Under the pieces are notes generated by a model that was given only the letters and a program-made list of their open reading frames with translations, made no database searches and was not told the DNA's origin. A program made the translations under genes and the position numbers. Positions 8,779 to 20,762 of a stretch of DNA of 64,000 bases are shown piece by piece (the first letter of the stretch is position 1; every line of letters begins with the position of its first letter). The stretch comes from Rugamonas fusca (GTDB lineage Bacteria; Pseudomonadota; Gammaproteobacteria; Burkholderiales; Burkholderiaceae_D), in contig NZ_JACEZS010000011.1 in the NCBI RefSeq assembly GCF_014042365.1, forward strand, positions 124,001-188,000. The letters are read 5' to 3'.

Positions 8779-10442
8779 CACTTCTTGTCCGTGTCGGTCG
8801 AGAAGTTCAGCTGCGGCGCCTCGTCATCCTGCTTCGGTTCGGCCGGCGGCGGTGCGCTTTCCTCGCTGGACGGGGTGTCGATCTTCAGTTCCAGCTGTTC
8901 GTGCATGTCGACCTTCTTCTCCACCGACACCAGGCGCGGGAAGCTGATGATCAAGGCCACCATGATGATCTGGATCAGCACGAACGGGATGGCGCCCCAG
9001 TAAATGTCGGACGTCTTGACTTCCTTCGAGGCCACCGAGCGCAGGTAGAACAGGGCGAAGCCGAACGGCGGGTGCATGAACGAGGTCTGCATGTTCACCC
9101 CCAGCAGCACGCCGAACCAGATCAGGTCGATACCGAGCTTGTCGGCCACGGGACCGACCAGCGGCACCAGGATGAAGGCCAGCTCGAAGAAGTCGAGGAA
9201 GAAGGCCAGCAGGAAGAACATCAGGTTGACGACGATCAGGAAGCCGGTGCTGCCGCCGGGCAGGGACGACAGCAGGTGCTCCACCCACAGGTCGCCGTTC
9301 ACGCCGCGGAACACCAGCGAGAACACGGTCGAGCCGATCAGGATGAAGATCACGAAGCAGGCCAGGCGCGTGGTCGAGTGCATGGCCTGGCGCGTCAGGC
9401 TCCACGACAGGCGGCCGTTGAGCATGGCCAGGATGATGGCGCCCATGGCGCCCATGCCGCCGCCCTCGGTGGGCGTGGCCAGGCCGACGAAGATGGTGCC
9501 CAGCACCAGGAAGATCAGGGCCAGCGGCGGGATCATGACGAACACCACCCGTTCGGCCATGCGCGACAGCAGGCCCAGTTTCAGGTGGCGATTGAGCAGC
9601 GCGAACAGGAAGGAACCGACGATGCCCACGGCGGCCGAGAAGATGCCCAGTTCATCGGCCGCCAGCGTTGGGTGGCTGGCGCCGTAGTAGCGGGCGAACG
9701 CATACGAGGCGCCGACCGCGCCCACCAGCAGGGCCAGCAGCGAACGCACGCCGGAATCGCCGTTCGGCTGGCGCAGGTTGCGCGCCTCCAGCGGCAGCGC
9801 CGGCACCATCTTGGGCCAGAAGATCGAGACCAGCAGCACGAAGCCGGCGTACATCACGGTCAGCAGCAGGCCGGGCACGAAGGCGGCCTTGTACATGTCG
9901 CCCACGGAGCGGCCCAGCTGGTCGGCCATCACGATCAGCACCAGCGACGGCGGGATGATCTGGGCCAGCGTGCCGGAAGCGGCGATCACGCCCGAGGCCA
10001 GGCGCTTGTCGTAACCGTAGCGCAGCATCACGGGCAGCGAGATCAGGCCCATCGAGATCACGGAAGCGGCCACCACGCCCGTGGTGGCGGCCAGCAGGGC
10101 GCCCACGAAGATCACGGCATAGGCCACGCCGCCGCGGATGGGGCCGAACAGCTGGCCTATGGTGTCGAGCAAGTCCTCGGCCATGCCGGAGCGTTCCAGC
10201 ACCAGGCCCATGAAGGTGAAGAAGGGGATGGCCAGCAGCGTGTCATTGGCCATGATGCCGAAGATGCGGTTCGGCAGCGCCTGCAGCAGCTCGATGTTGA
10301 GCAGGCCCAGCTCGATGCCCACCAGGCCGAAGAACAGGCCGTTGGCGGCCAGGGAAAACGCCACCGGGAAGCCCGATAGCAGGAAGATCACCAGGGCGCC
10401 GAACATGATGGGCGCCAGATTCGCTGTCAAGAATAATTCCAT
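8778..10442 (-). CDS. dctM: TRAP transporter large permease (DctM-type)
   Basis: A 554-residue polytopic membrane protein with the DctM family layout: an N-terminal hydrophobic segment FGALVIFLLSGFPVAFSLA, the FFTFMGLVLERSGMAEDLL region, and the repeated hydrophobic helices with conserved ATTGVVAASVISMGLISLP. It is longer than a typical DctM (about 430 residues): an inserted segment lies near residues 210-290 and the last 45 residues form an acidic, proline-rich cytoplasmic tail. It is the transport channel of a tripartite ATP-independent periplasmic system driven by a sodium or proton gradient. It follows the DctQ gene by 33 bases. The periplasmic binding protein that would name the substrate is not encoded in this window. 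Confidence 0.92.
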   Translation of the reverse strand: MELFLTANLAPIMFGALVIFLLSGFPVAFSLAANGLFFGLVGIELGLLNIELLQALPNRIFGIMANDTLLAIPFFTFMGLVLERSGMAEDLLDTIGQLFGPIRGGVAYAVIFVGALLAATTGVVAASVISMGLISLPVMLRYGYDKRLASGVIAASGTLAQIIPPSLVLIVMADQLGRSVGDMYKAAFVPGLLLTVMYAGFVLLVSIFWPKMVPALPLEARNLRQPNGDSGVRSLLALLVGAVGASYAFARYYGASHPTLAADELGIFSAAVGIVGSFLFALLNRHLKLGLLSRMAERVVFVMIPPLALIFLVLGTIFVGLATPTEGGGMGAMGAIILAMLNGRLSWSLTRQAMHSTTRLACFVIFILIGSTVFSLVFRGVNGDLWVEHLLSSLPGGSTGFLIVVNLMFFLLAFFLDFFELAFILVPLVGPVADKLGIDLIWFGVLLGVNMQTSFMHPPFGFALFYLRSVASKEVKTSDIYWGAIPFVLIQIIMVALIISFPRLVSVEKKVDMHEQLELKIDTPSSEESAPPPAEPKQDDEAPQLNFSTDTDKK

Positions 10443-10475
10443 GTCTCGCGTTCCGCTCTTGTGTGGGTAGGGGGA

Positions 10476-11054
10476 TTACTGCAGCTTGTTGGCGGCCTTG
10501 ATGGCCGCGATTTCTTCCTCGGGCGTGGCCACGTGCTTGGCGAATTCATGGCCGTCGATCTTGCCGGCCAGGAAGGCGATGCGCTTGATGATCTCGGACA
10601 CGCCCTGCAGCACCATCAGCACGAAGCCGGCGGGCACCAGCAGCTTGGCCGGCCACACGATCAGGCCGCCGGCGTTGCTCGACATTTCGCCGCTCTGGAT
10701 CGAATTGATCGCGAACGGCACGCCGAAGTACAGGATCACCAGCGAGATGGGCATCAGGAAGAACACAAAGCCGAACAGGTCGATCCAGACCTGGGTGCGT
10801 TTGGAGAAGCGGCCCGCGATCACGTCGATGCGCACGTGCTCGTCGCGCTTGAGGGTGTGGCTGGAGGCGAGCATGAACATGGCCGCGAACAGATACCACT
10901 GGATTTCCAGCCAGGCGTTGGAGCTGGCGTTGAAGATGTAGCGCACCAGGGCGTTGACGGTGCAGATGGTGACGGCCGCCAGCAGCGCATAAGCCACGGC
11001 GTTCGCCACTTTTTCGTTGAGCAGGTCGATGGCCCGCGATATCGACATAAACAT
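10476..11054 (-). CDS. dctQ: TRAP transporter small permease (DctQ-type)
   Basis: A 192-residue protein with four membrane segments (starting near residues 20, 50, 90 and 135) and the DctQ-type motif HTLKRDEHVRIDVI between helices 2 and 3. It pairs with the DctM gene just downstream to form the membrane part of a TRAP uptake system. The C-terminus is a charged cytoplasmic tail. ATG 11054 follows a GGAGACC-type ribosome site. Confidence 0.92.
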   Translation of the reverse strand: MFMSISRAIDLLNEKVANAVAYALLAAVTICTVNALVRYIFNASSNAWLEIQWYLFAAMFMLASSHTLKRDEHVRIDVIAGRFSKRTQVWIDLFGFVFFLMPISLVILYFGVPFAINSIQSGEMSSNAGGLIVWPAKLLVPAGFVLMVLQGVSEIIKRIAFLAGKIDGHEFAKHVATPEEEIAAIKAANKLQ

Positions 11055-11124
11055 TCCGGTCTCCTCGTTCTCGTGTAGGTGTTACTACCGGGGCGCTGCG
11101 TTGGCGCCCTGGGGGGAAGGTTTT

Positions 11125-11153
11125 GCATGCCGCCCGTGGTGCGGGTGGCATGC
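11125..11153. other. Hairpin between argH and dctQ
   Basis: An imperfect inverted repeat (GCATGCCGCCCG against CGGGTGGCATGC, one mismatch) lies in the gap between argH and dctQ. No T run follows on the coding strand, so it may be a processing or Rho-related structure rather than an intrinsic terminator. Confidence 0.3.
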
Positions 11154-11180
11154 GGTGCGGACACGCGCCGCGCGGCGCGC

Positions 11181-12581
11181 TTAACCGGCGGCCAGCTGGG
11201 CGCGCACGCGGGCGATGGCGGCGCGCACCTGGTTGGGCGCGGTGCCGCCCACGTGGTCGCGCGCGGCCACGGAGCCTTCCAGCGTGAGCACGCCGAACAC
11301 GTCGTCCGTGATCAGGTCGGAGAAGGCGCGCAGCTGCTCCAGCGACAGGTCGGCCAGGTCGCAGCCCTGGTCCACGCAGGCGCGCACGGCGCGCGCCACG
11401 GCTTCGTGCGCGTCGCGGAACGGCAGGCCTTTCTTGACCAGGTAGTCGGCCAGGTCGGTGGCCGTGGCGTAGCCTTGCAGGGCGGCGCCGCGCATGGCGT
11501 CGGGCTTGACGCTGATGCCGCCGGCCATGTCGGCGAAGATGCGCAGCGTGTCGACCACCGTGTCGACGGTGTCGAACAGCGGTTCCTTGTCTTCCTGGTT
11601 GTCCTTGTTGTAGGCCAGCGGCTGGCCTTTCATCAGGGTCAACAGGCCCATCAGGTGGCCGTACACGCGGCCGGTCTTGCCGCGCGCCAGTTCCGGCACG
11701 TCCGGGTTTTTCTTCTGCGGCATGATGGACGAGCCGGTGCAGAAGCGGTCGGCGATGTCGATGAAGCCCACCCGTGGGCTCATCCAGATCACCAGTTCCT
11801 CCGACATGCGCGACACGTGGGTCATGATCAGCGAGGCGGCGGCCGTGAATTCGATGGCGAAATCGCGGTCCGAGACGGCGTCCAGCGAGTTGTGGCAGAC
11901 GTCGTCGAAGCCCAGGGTCTTGGCCACGCGCACGCGGTCGATCGGGAAGGTGGTGCCGGCCAGCGCGGCCGCGCCCAGCGGCAGGCGGTTGACGCGCTTG
12001 CGGCAGTCGGCCATGCGCTCGGCGTCGCGGCCGAACATTTCCACGTAGGCCAGCATGTGGTGGCCGAAGGTGATGGGCTGGGCCACCTGCATGTGGGTGA
12101 AACCGGGCAGGATGGTGTCGGCATTGTCCTCGGCCAGGTCGGTCAGGGCGCCGCGCAGGGAGGCCAGGAGGGCCAGGATGTCGTCGATGGCCGAGCGCAC
12201 GTACAGGCGGATGTCGGTGGCCACCTGGTCGTTGCGCGAGCGGCCCGTGTGCAATCGCTTGCCGGCGTCGCCCACCAGTTCGGTCAGGCGTTTTTCGATA
12301 TTCAGGTGCACGTCCTCCAGGTCCAGCAGCCATTCGAACTGGCCGGCGTCGATTTCCTGGGCGATCTGCGCCATGCCGCGCTCGATCTCGGCGCGGTCGG
12401 CGGCGCTGATGATGCCTTGCGCGGCCAGCATTTCAGCGTGGGCCAGCGAGCCCTGGATGTCGGCCTTGGCCAGGCGTTTGTCGAAGAAGACGGAGGCCGT
12501 GTAGCGCTTGACCAGGTCGGAGACCGGTTCGGAGAAACGCGCCGACCAGGCTTCGGCTTTTTTGGAGAGTTGTGCTGTCAT
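11181..12581 (-). CDS. argH: Argininosuccinate lyase
   Basis: A 466-residue full-length enzyme of the fumarase/aspartase superfamily. It splits argininosuccinate into arginine and fumarate, the last step of arginine synthesis. The superfamily signature [12 protein letters not shown] is intact, as are the [10 protein letters not shown] motif and the [14 protein letters not shown] motif carrying the catalytic base region. It is cytosolic and homotetrameric in the family. It stands alone on the minus strand, 126 bases upstream of the TRAP genes, with its own start region at 12582 onward. Confidence 0.98.
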   Translation of the reverse strand: MTAQLSKKAEAWSARFSEPVSDLVKRYTASVFFDKRLAKADIQGSLAHAEMLAAQGIISAADRAEIERGMAQIAQEIDAGQFEWLLDLEDVHLNIEKRLTELVGDAGKRLHTGRSRNDQVATDIRLYVRSAIDDILALLASLRGALTDLAEDNADTILPGFTHMQVAQPITFGHHMLAYVEMFGRDAERMADCRKRVNRLPLGAAALAGTTFPIDRVRVAKTLGFDDVCHNSLDAVSDRDFAIEFTAAASLIMTHVSRMSEELVIWMSPRVGFIDIADRFCTGSSIMPQKKNPDVPELARGKTGRVYGHLMGLLTLMKGQPLAYNKDNQEDKEPLFDTVDTVVDTLRIFADMAGGISVKPDAMRGAALQGYATATDLADYLVKKGLPFRDAHEAVARAVRACVDQGCDLADLSLEQLRAFSDLITDDVFGVLTLEGSVAARDHVGGTAPNQVRAAIARVRAQLAAG

Positions 12582-12879
12582 GGTGATAAGAAGAGGCTAG
12601 GTGGACCGGATGATTTGATTGATTATAAACAAGGATGGCCCGCCACAGCATAAATAGGGCCGGATCGGGTGCGATTGGGGGCCGCGGCGGGGGCAAATGG
12701 CGACAATTCGTCCAGGACCGGGGCGCACAGCATGGCCGCAAGGCCATCCTGCGTCGCCACGCATGAGCGGAAACAGGGATATATTTGCGCGCTCATAAAC
12801 CCAGCAGTCAAATCAGGTATATTGTCTCCTGAGGCGGGAGTATTCTGGCCCGGCCTGTTTTTCCTGGATCGGACGAGAT

Positions 12880-14112
12880 ATGCGAGTGCTCAAGACTTTG
12901 CTGGCTTATCTGGGGAGCGTGGTGCTGTTGTGCTGCGCGACGGGCAACCTGTACGCCGACGAGGCGCCGGCGCCCAAGGGCTCGCTGGTGATCATCGGCG
13001 GCGGCCTGCGGGGCGATAACGCTGAAGTGTGGCAGCGCATCGTGCAGCTGGCCGGCGGGCCGGGCGCCCGTATTGCCGTGTTCCCGTCCGCCTCGGCCTA
13101 TCCCGAACAGGCCGGGCTGTCCATTATCCAGCGCCTCGACCAGTATGGCGCCGACGCCTTCCTGGTGCCGGTGGCCGTCAAGCTGGCCGACAGCGATTTC
13201 CGCAAGGCCGCCGACGACGCCGGCCTGGCCGACGCCGTGCGCCAGGCCGGTGGCGTGTTCTTCGCCGGCGGCGACCAGGGCCGCATCACGCGCGCCCTGC
13301 TGCGCGAGGATGGCCAGCGCAGCGCCATCCTGGACGCCGTGTGGGAAGTGTACCGGCGCGGCGGCGTGATCGCCGGCACCAGCGCCGGCGCCGCCATCAT
13401 GAGCAGCACCATGTTCTACGAACCGAAGACCGTGCTGGCCACGCTCAAGCAGGGCGTGACGGAGGGGCGCGAGATCGCGCCGGGCCTCGGTTTCATCGGC
13501 GACGACGTGTTCGTCGACCAGCACCTGCTGGTGCGCGGGCGCTTCGCGCGCATGATCCCGGCCATGCTCAAGAAGGGCTACCAGATCGGGCTGGGGGTGG
13601 ACGAGAACACGGCCATGGTGATCGACAGCCGGCGCGAGGTGGAGATCGTCGGCTACACGGGGGCGCTGCTGATCGATTTGTCGCGCGCCACGACGGACGA
13701 GGCGGCGGCCGAATTCAACGTCAAGAATGTCGTGATCAGCTACCTGGACCACGGCGACAAGTACAACCTGGCCACGCGCCGCTACACGCCCGCGCCCGAC
13801 AAGGCGGCCGGCAAGCTCGATCCCAACCGCCCCTTCTCGAAGATGCCCGTGTTCAGCGGCGACATCCTGGGCAGCAACGCCGTCGTCCAGCTGATGGAAA
13901 AGCTGATCGACAACAGTCAGGAGGAGGCGCTGGGACTGGCCCTGTCGCCGCCGGGCGAGGCGTCGCCGGACCTGGGCTTCGAGTTCAAGTTCACCAAGAC
14001 GGCCGACAGCGTGGGCTACCAGTCGTCCATGGCCGAGGCCTATTCGATCTACAACCTGCGGCTCGATATCCGGCCGATACACTTGCAGCTGCCGCTGTAC
14101 CAATACAAGTAA
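12880..14112 (+). CDS. Secreted cyanophycinase-like S51 peptidase
   Basis: A 410-residue protein with a signal peptide (about residues 1-26, ending NLYA-DEA). The mature part is an S51-family serine peptidase: strand-loop GSLVIIGGGLRGDN at the start, FFAGGDQGRI, the nucleophile elbow GTSAGA with Ser168, and the DQHLLVRGRFARM segment that carries the His of cyanophycinases. Cyanophycinases cleave the beta-Asp-Arg bonds of cyanophycin; exported forms (CphE-type) let bacteria feed on the polymer released by others. The export signal and the lack of a cyanophycin synthetase nearby favour that reading. A downstream extension of about 110 residues follows the core. It is followed 115 bases later by another exported peptidase. 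Confidence 0.85.
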   Translation: MRVLKTLLAYLGSVVLLCCATGNLYADEAPAPKGSLVIIGGGLRGDNAEVWQRIVQLAGGPGARIAVFPSASAYPEQAGLSIIQRLDQYGADAFLVPVAVKLADSDFRKAADDAGLADAVRQAGGVFFAGGDQGRITRALLREDGQRSAILDAVWEVYRRGGVIAGTSAGAAIMSSTMFYEPKTVLATLKQGVTEGREIAPGLGFIGDDVFVDQHLLVRGRFARMIPAMLKKGYQIGLGVDENTAMVIDSRREVEIVGYTGALLIDLSRATTDEAAAEFNVKNVVISYLDHGDKYNLATRRYTPAPDKAAGKLDPNRPFSKMPVFSGDILGSNAVVQLMEKLIDNSQEEALGLALSPPGEASPDLGFEFKFTKTADSVGYQSSMAEAYSIYNLRLDIRPIHLQLPLYQYK

Positions 14113-14227
14113 CCGGGCGCGGCCAACCTGGGCTGCCCGCTTTTTCTTGCCCCTCCGGTATCCGGAACGGAATGACGGATCTACAATACGGCCCACTTGC
14201 CGATTGATTCCGTTTCCAGGAGCCGCC

Positions 14228-15667
14228 ATGAAGTCTTGCCTGTCCTATCCCGCCGCACGCCGGTTGCTGGGCGCCGCGCTGATCTGCGCCGCCACGCTGC
14301 CCGCTTATGCCGCCGCGCCGGCGCCCGCCACCATGCGCCTCGACTACCTGCACACTGGCGACGCCACCGCCGAGCAATACGCGATCGAACGGGTCGTGGT
14401 CGAACCGCTGCCATGGCCGGGCAATATGGCGCGCACGGTGGATGACACGGACCGTGGCGTGAACAAGGTGGAAGTGGTGGACCAGGCCAGCGGCAAGCTG
14501 CTGTATTCGCGCGGCTTTTCCACCGTGTTCAACGAGTGGCGCAGCACGGCCGAGGCGGAGAAGGCCAGCCGCGGCTTCGAGGAATCCGTGCGCTTCCCCA
14601 AACCGGAACACGCCGTCACCGTGCGCATCCTCAAGCGCGACGAGCACAACGCGTTCACGCTGGCCTGGAGCACGGAGCTGGACCCGGAGGCGCCGGACGT
14701 GGTGCGCAAGCAGCAACCGTCGGCGCTGCGCCCGATTCCCATCCACGTGAGCGGCCCCTCGCCCGACAAGGTCGACCTGCTGATCCTGGGCGACGGCTAC
14801 ACGGCCGGCGAAATGAAGAAGTTCGAGGCCACGGCGCGTCGCATGGCCGGCCAGCTGTTTTCCGTGTCGCCGTTCCGCGAGCGGGCCAATGACTTCAACG
14901 TCTGGGCGCTGGCCGCGCCGACGCCGGAATCGGGCGTGTCGCGCCCGTCCACGGGCGTGCATCACGCCTCGCGCCTCGGCACGCGCTATGACATCTTCGG
15001 CAGCGAGCGCTATGTGCTGGCCACCGACAACCGCGCGTTGCGCGAGCTGGCGCAGAACGCGCCCTACGAATTCATCGAGATCATCGTCAACAACGACACC
15101 TACGGCGGCGGTGGCATCTTCGGCCAGTTCAGCACGGCGGCGGCCAACAGCGACTGGGCCAAGTATCTGTTCATCCACGAATTCGGCCATCACTTCGCGG
15201 GCCTGGCCGACGAGTACTACACCTCGCCGGCCGTGTACCAGCCCGGCGGTACGCGGGTCGAGCCGTGGGAGCCCAACGCCACGGCCCTGCGCGATCCGGC
15301 CAACGTGAAGTGGAAAAAGTTCGTGGCGCCTGGGACGGCGCTGCCCACGCCGTGGCCGAAGGCGGAGTTCGAAGCCTATTCGCGCGACACCCAGCAGCAG
15401 CGGGTGGCGCTGCGCAAGGCGCAACGGCCGGAGTCCGAGATGAGCGCGCTGTTCAGGCGCGAGCTGGCGCACGAGGAGGAGATGTTCTCGCGCGTGCCCA
15501 CCCGGCACGCGGTGGGCGCATTCGAAGGCGCCAATTACGAAGCGACCGGCTACTACCGGCCGCAGTTGCAGTGCATGATGTTCGACCGCAGCGAACAATT
15601 CTGCACCGTGTGCCAGGACGCCATCAGCACCATCATCGACCTGTATTCGCGGCCGGCGCCGCGCTAA
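14228..15667 (+). CDS. Exported M64-family metallopeptidase
   Basis: A 479-residue protein with a signal peptide (about 1-29) and an all-beta N-terminal domain to about residue 170. The M64 (IgA peptidase-type) catalytic domain follows: VDLLILGDGYTAGEM opens it, and HEFGHHFAGLADEYY places the zinc ligands at H317, H321 and the downstream Asp. The family name comes from a Clostridium IgA protease; in environmental bacteria the substrate is unknown. ATG 14228 is preceded by CAGGAG. It may be cotranscribed with the cyanophycinase-like gene, suggesting a protein/polymer scavenging function. Confidence 0.85.
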   Translation: MKSCLSYPAARRLLGAALICAATLPAYAAAPAPATMRLDYLHTGDATAEQYAIERVVVEPLPWPGNMARTVDDTDRGVNKVEVVDQASGKLLYSRGFSTVFNEWRSTAEAEKASRGFEESVRFPKPEHAVTVRILKRDEHNAFTLAWSTELDPEAPDVVRKQQPSALRPIPIHVSGPSPDKVDLLILGDGYTAGEMKKFEATARRMAGQLFSVSPFRERANDFNVWALAAPTPESGVSRPSTGVHHASRLGTRYDIFGSERYVLATDNRALRELAQNAPYEFIEIIVNNDTYGGGGIFGQFSTAAANSDWAKYLFIHEFGHHFAGLADEYYTSPAVYQPGGTRVEPWEPNATALRDPANVKWKKFVAPGTALPTPWPKAEFEAYSRDTQQQRVALRKAQRPESEMSALFRRELAHEEEMFSRVPTRHAVGAFEGANYEATGYYRPQLQCMMFDRSEQFCTVCQDAISTIIDLYSRPAPR

Positions 15668-15780
15668 ACGAAGGGGAGGGTGCCAGCAGGAAATTGTCGA
15701 GCTTGGTTAGGTATCGCACAGAGCGGCTACGGTGCGCCCCTTAATCTGCACTTCGCTTAACTGAACCTTAAAAAGGAGTA

Positions 15781-16152
15781 ATGATGACCAAACTGATGAC
15801 CGCCCTGCTGGCCTCCGTGCTGGCCACCGCCGCCTGCGCCCAGGCACCCGCCGCACCGCAAACGGACGCCGCGCAAACTGCCGCGCCGGCAGCCGCAGCG
15901 CCGATGGCGCCCGCCGCCCCCATGGCCCCGGCCACCGAAGCGCAAGCAGCACCGGCCGCCGCGCAAGCGGACGCCAACGCGGCCGCCGTCAAGGCCGACG
16001 CGACCGACATGAAAGCCGCTGCGGCAGCCGAACAGCCAGCCATGGACGCCAAGCCGGACGGCGCGCAAGCGCAGCAGGCCAAGGCCAAGCCCAAGGCCAG
16101 GCATCACCGCACCAAAGTCGCCAAGGCCGAGCAGCCAGACACGATGAAGTAA
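15781..16152 (+). CDS. Small Ala/Pro-rich exported protein
   Basis: A 123-residue protein: a signal sequence (MTKLMTALLASVLATAACAQ), then a low-complexity Ala, Pro, Gln and Met region, ending with a basic tail KAKPKARHHRTKVAK. A Cys in ATAAC could be a weak lipobox. A strong ribosome site AAGGAG precedes two tandem ATG codons (15781 and 15784). No enzymatic domain is visible; I do not recognise a family. Low-complexity composition makes any function call unsafe. Confidence 0.65.
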   Translation: MMTKLMTALLASVLATAACAQAPAAPQTDAAQTAAPAAAAPMAPAAPMAPATEAQAAPAAAQADANAAAVKADATDMKAAAAAEQPAMDAKPDGAQAQQAKAKPKARHHRTKVAKAEQPDTMK

Positions 16153-16170
16153 GCGCCACTGGCCAAACTA

Positions 16171-16213
16171 AATGGGGACGTAGCACAATTTAAAATTGTG
16201 CTACGTCCCCATT
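16171..16213. repeat. REP-like perfect palindrome (copy 1)
   Basis: A perfect inverted repeat with 21-base arms (16171-16191 and 16193-16213) around a single centre base. The stem base carries GGGGACGTAGCAC and its complement. It lies between the convergent ends of the Ala-rich gene and parC. Two related hairpins occur at 54784-54858 and 58865-58924. Confidence 0.8.
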
Positions 16214-16236
16214 GACGTTCGGTGGCCGGTGGCCGG

Positions 16237-18582
16237 TCAGGCGATGGCCGTCAGCGTCTCCGGCTTGATCTTCGAGGCCAGCGGCTTGCCCTTGCGGGCC
16301 CGCTTGCCGATGTGGCCCAGCAGCGTTTCACCGACAATGCGCAGTTCTTGCGGCTTGGCGCCACGGCCGATGCCGTTCACCAGCACGCCCTTCTGGCTGA
16401 TCGGACGGGCCGCCACCAGGTTTTCCTTGGCGTCCAGCTCCATCAGGATCACGCCGCGGCCGCCATTGGCCAGCGTCTTCATCTCGTCCAGGCCGAACAC
16501 CAGCAGGCGCGCCCCTTCCGATACCACCGCCACGGCGCTGGCCGTGGCCGGCACCACGGCCGGCGGCAGCGGCAGGTCGCCTTCGTCGAGCGTGATGAAG
16601 GCCTTGCCGCCCTTGATGCGGCTGACCATGTCGCCGGCCTTGGCCAGGAAACCGTAACCGGCCGTGGTGGCCAGCATCAGCTGGGTGGTGGCCGGTCCCG
16701 CGTAGTAGTGCTGGATCCGCGCACCGCCGGACAAGTCCACCAGCGTGGTGATCGGCACGCCGTCGCCGCGCGCGTTGGGCAGCGCGGCCACCGGCACGGA
16801 ATACACCTTGCCGTTGTTGCCGAAGCCGAGCAGGGTGTCGACCGTGCGGCATTCGAACGCGCCGTACAGCGCGTCGCCGGCCTTGAAGGTGAACTGGGTG
16901 GCGTCGTGGCCGATGCCGGTGCGCGCGCGTACCCAGCCTTTTTCCGAAATGATGACGGTGACCGGTTCGTCCACCACCTTCTGCTCGGCCACGGCCTTCT
17001 GCGCTTCCTCGATCAGCGTGCGGCGCGCGTCGCCATACTGCTTGGCGTCCGCTTCGATCTCGCGGATGATCAGGCGCTTCATCGACGACGGGTTGTCCAG
17101 CAGGTCTTGCAGCGTCTGTTTTTCCTTGCGCAGATCGGCCAGTTCCTGCTGGATCTTGATCGCTTCCAGGCGGGCCAGCTGGCGCAGGCGGATTTCCAGG
17201 ATGTCTTCGGCCTGGCGCTCCGACAGCTTGAAGCGCTCGATCAGGGCCGCCTTCGGTTCGTCCGAATTGCGGATGATGTGGATCACTTCATCGATGTTGA
17301 GCAGGATGGTCTCGCGGCCTTCCAGGATGTGGATGCGGTCGTCCACCTTGCCCAGCTTGAACTTGCTGCGCCGGGTCACCGTCTCGAAACGGAAATCGAT
17401 CCACTCCTGCAGGATCTCGCCCAGGCCCTTCTGGCGTGGACGGCCATCGCCGCCTATCATCACCAGGTTGATCGAGGCCGACGTTTCCAGCGACGTATGG
17501 GCCAGCAGCATCAGCATGAATTCCGTCTGGTCCTGGTTCTTCGACTTCGGCTCGAACACGAGGCGCACGGGCGCGGCGCGGCCCGATTCGTCGCGGATGG
17601 TGTCGAGCGAATTGAGGATCAGCGACTTGAGCGCCAGCTGTTCCGGCGACAGCGCCTTCTTGCCCAGCTTGACCTTGGGATTGGTCAGTTCCTCGATCTC
17701 CTCCAGCACCTTTTGCGACGAGGTGCCGGGCGGCAGTTCCGTGACCACGGCCTGCCACTGGCCGCGCGCCAGTTCCTCGATCTTCCAGCGGGCCCGCACT
17801 TTCATGCTGCCGCGGCCGGCGGCGTACATCTCCCGGATCTGCGACGGCGGGGTGATGATCTGGCCGCCGCCGGGGAAGTCCGGGCCGGGGATCAGCGCCA
17901 TCAGCTCATCATGGCTGATCTTGGGATTGCGGATCATGGCCACGGTGGCTTGCGCCACCTCGGTCAGGTTGTGCGACGGGATTTCCGTGGCCAGGCCGAC
18001 GGCGATACCGGAGGCGCCGTTCAACAGCACCATCGGCAGGCGCGCCGGCAGCAGCGACGGTTCCTCGGACGAACCGTCGTAGTTGGGCTGGAAGTCGACC
18101 GTGCCCAAATCGATTTCGTCGAGCAGCAGGCGGGCGATCGGGGTCAGGCGGGCTTCCGTGTATCGCATGGCGGCCGCGCCGTCGCCGTCGCGCGAGCCGA
18201 AGTTACCCTGGCCGTCGATCAGCGGGTAGCGCAGCGAGAAGTCCTGCGCCATGCGTACCAGCGCGTCGTACACGGACTGGTCGCCGTGCGGGTGCAGCTT
18301 ACCGAGCACGTCGCCGACCACGGTGGCCGACTTGCGCGGCTTGGCCGTGGCGTTCAGCCCCAGCTCATTCATCGAGTACAGGATGCGGCGCTGCACGGGC
18401 TTCTGGCCGTCGCACACGTCGGGCAGGGCGCGGCCCTTGACGACGGAGATGGCGTAATCGAGGTAGGCCCGTTCTGCGAAGGTGGACAGGGTCAGCGTTT
18501 CGCCGCCGTCGGTGGGGCCGCCGGGCGTGCCCGCGTCATCCGGCTCCGGCAGGGGATCGTCAAAGAGATTAGCTTGAGTCAT
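16237..18582 (-). CDS. parC: DNA topoisomerase IV subunit A
   Basis: A 781-residue type IIA topoisomerase subunit that breaks and rejoins DNA to decatenate daughter chromosomes together with ParE. The catalytic tyrosine is Y141 in [10 protein letters not shown]. The quinolone-determining loop reads [14 protein letters not shown], with Gln102 where E. coli ParC has Ser80 and Asp106 where it has Glu84. The C-terminal domain from about residue 500 has GyrA/ParC-type blades (for example [19 protein letters not shown]). Full length, and directly downstream of parE on the same strand (28 bases apart), as usual in betaproteobacteria. Confidence 0.97.
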   Translation of the reverse strand: MTQANLFDDPLPEPDDAGTPGGPTDGGETLTLSTFAERAYLDYAISVVKGRALPDVCDGQKPVQRRILYSMNELGLNATAKPRKSATVVGDVLGKLHPHGDQSVYDALVRMAQDFSLRYPLIDGQGNFGSRDGDGAAAMRYTEARLTPIARLLLDEIDLGTVDFQPNYDGSSEEPSLLPARLPMVLLNGASGIAVGLATEIPSHNLTEVAQATVAMIRNPKISHDELMALIPGPDFPGGGQIITPPSQIREMYAAGRGSMKVRARWKIEELARGQWQAVVTELPPGTSSQKVLEEIEELTNPKVKLGKKALSPEQLALKSLILNSLDTIRDESGRAAPVRLVFEPKSKNQDQTEFMLMLLAHTSLETSASINLVMIGGDGRPRQKGLGEILQEWIDFRFETVTRRSKFKLGKVDDRIHILEGRETILLNIDEVIHIIRNSDEPKAALIERFKLSERQAEDILEIRLRQLARLEAIKIQQELADLRKEKQTLQDLLDNPSSMKRLIIREIEADAKQYGDARRTLIEEAQKAVAEQKVVDEPVTVIISEKGWVRARTGIGHDATQFTFKAGDALYGAFECRTVDTLLGFGNNGKVYSVPVAALPNARGDGVPITTLVDLSGGARIQHYYAGPATTQLMLATTAGYGFLAKAGDMVSRIKGGKAFITLDEGDLPLPPAVVPATASAVAVVSEGARLLVFGLDEMKTLANGGRGVILMELDAKENLVAARPISQKGVLVNGIGRGAKPQELRIVGETLLGHIGKRARKGKPLASKIKPETLTAIA

Positions 18583-18610
18583 GGTCTAGTCGTTAGGTAT
18601 TCTCGGGGGA

Positions 18611-20608
<1,998 letters not shown>

Positions 20609-20762
20609 ACGTGGTCAGGCTTGTCAATTCGATACTGGGTTTATGTACAGGTTTATGCAAACGCCTGCGTATTCTATCCTCAACGGGCCGCCAAGGTGGT
20701 ATTCACGCGGCCGGGATGGGGCACAAACTGTGGTTAAATAGGAAAAAAGCGCTCCAATTCCT

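Noticed and set aside
16528..18582. Gln102 at the E. coli Ser80 position of ParC as a quinolone-resistance mutation
   Set aside because: The surrounding loop differs from E. coli at several sites, so Gln is probably normal for the lineage; a comparison with relatives would decide.
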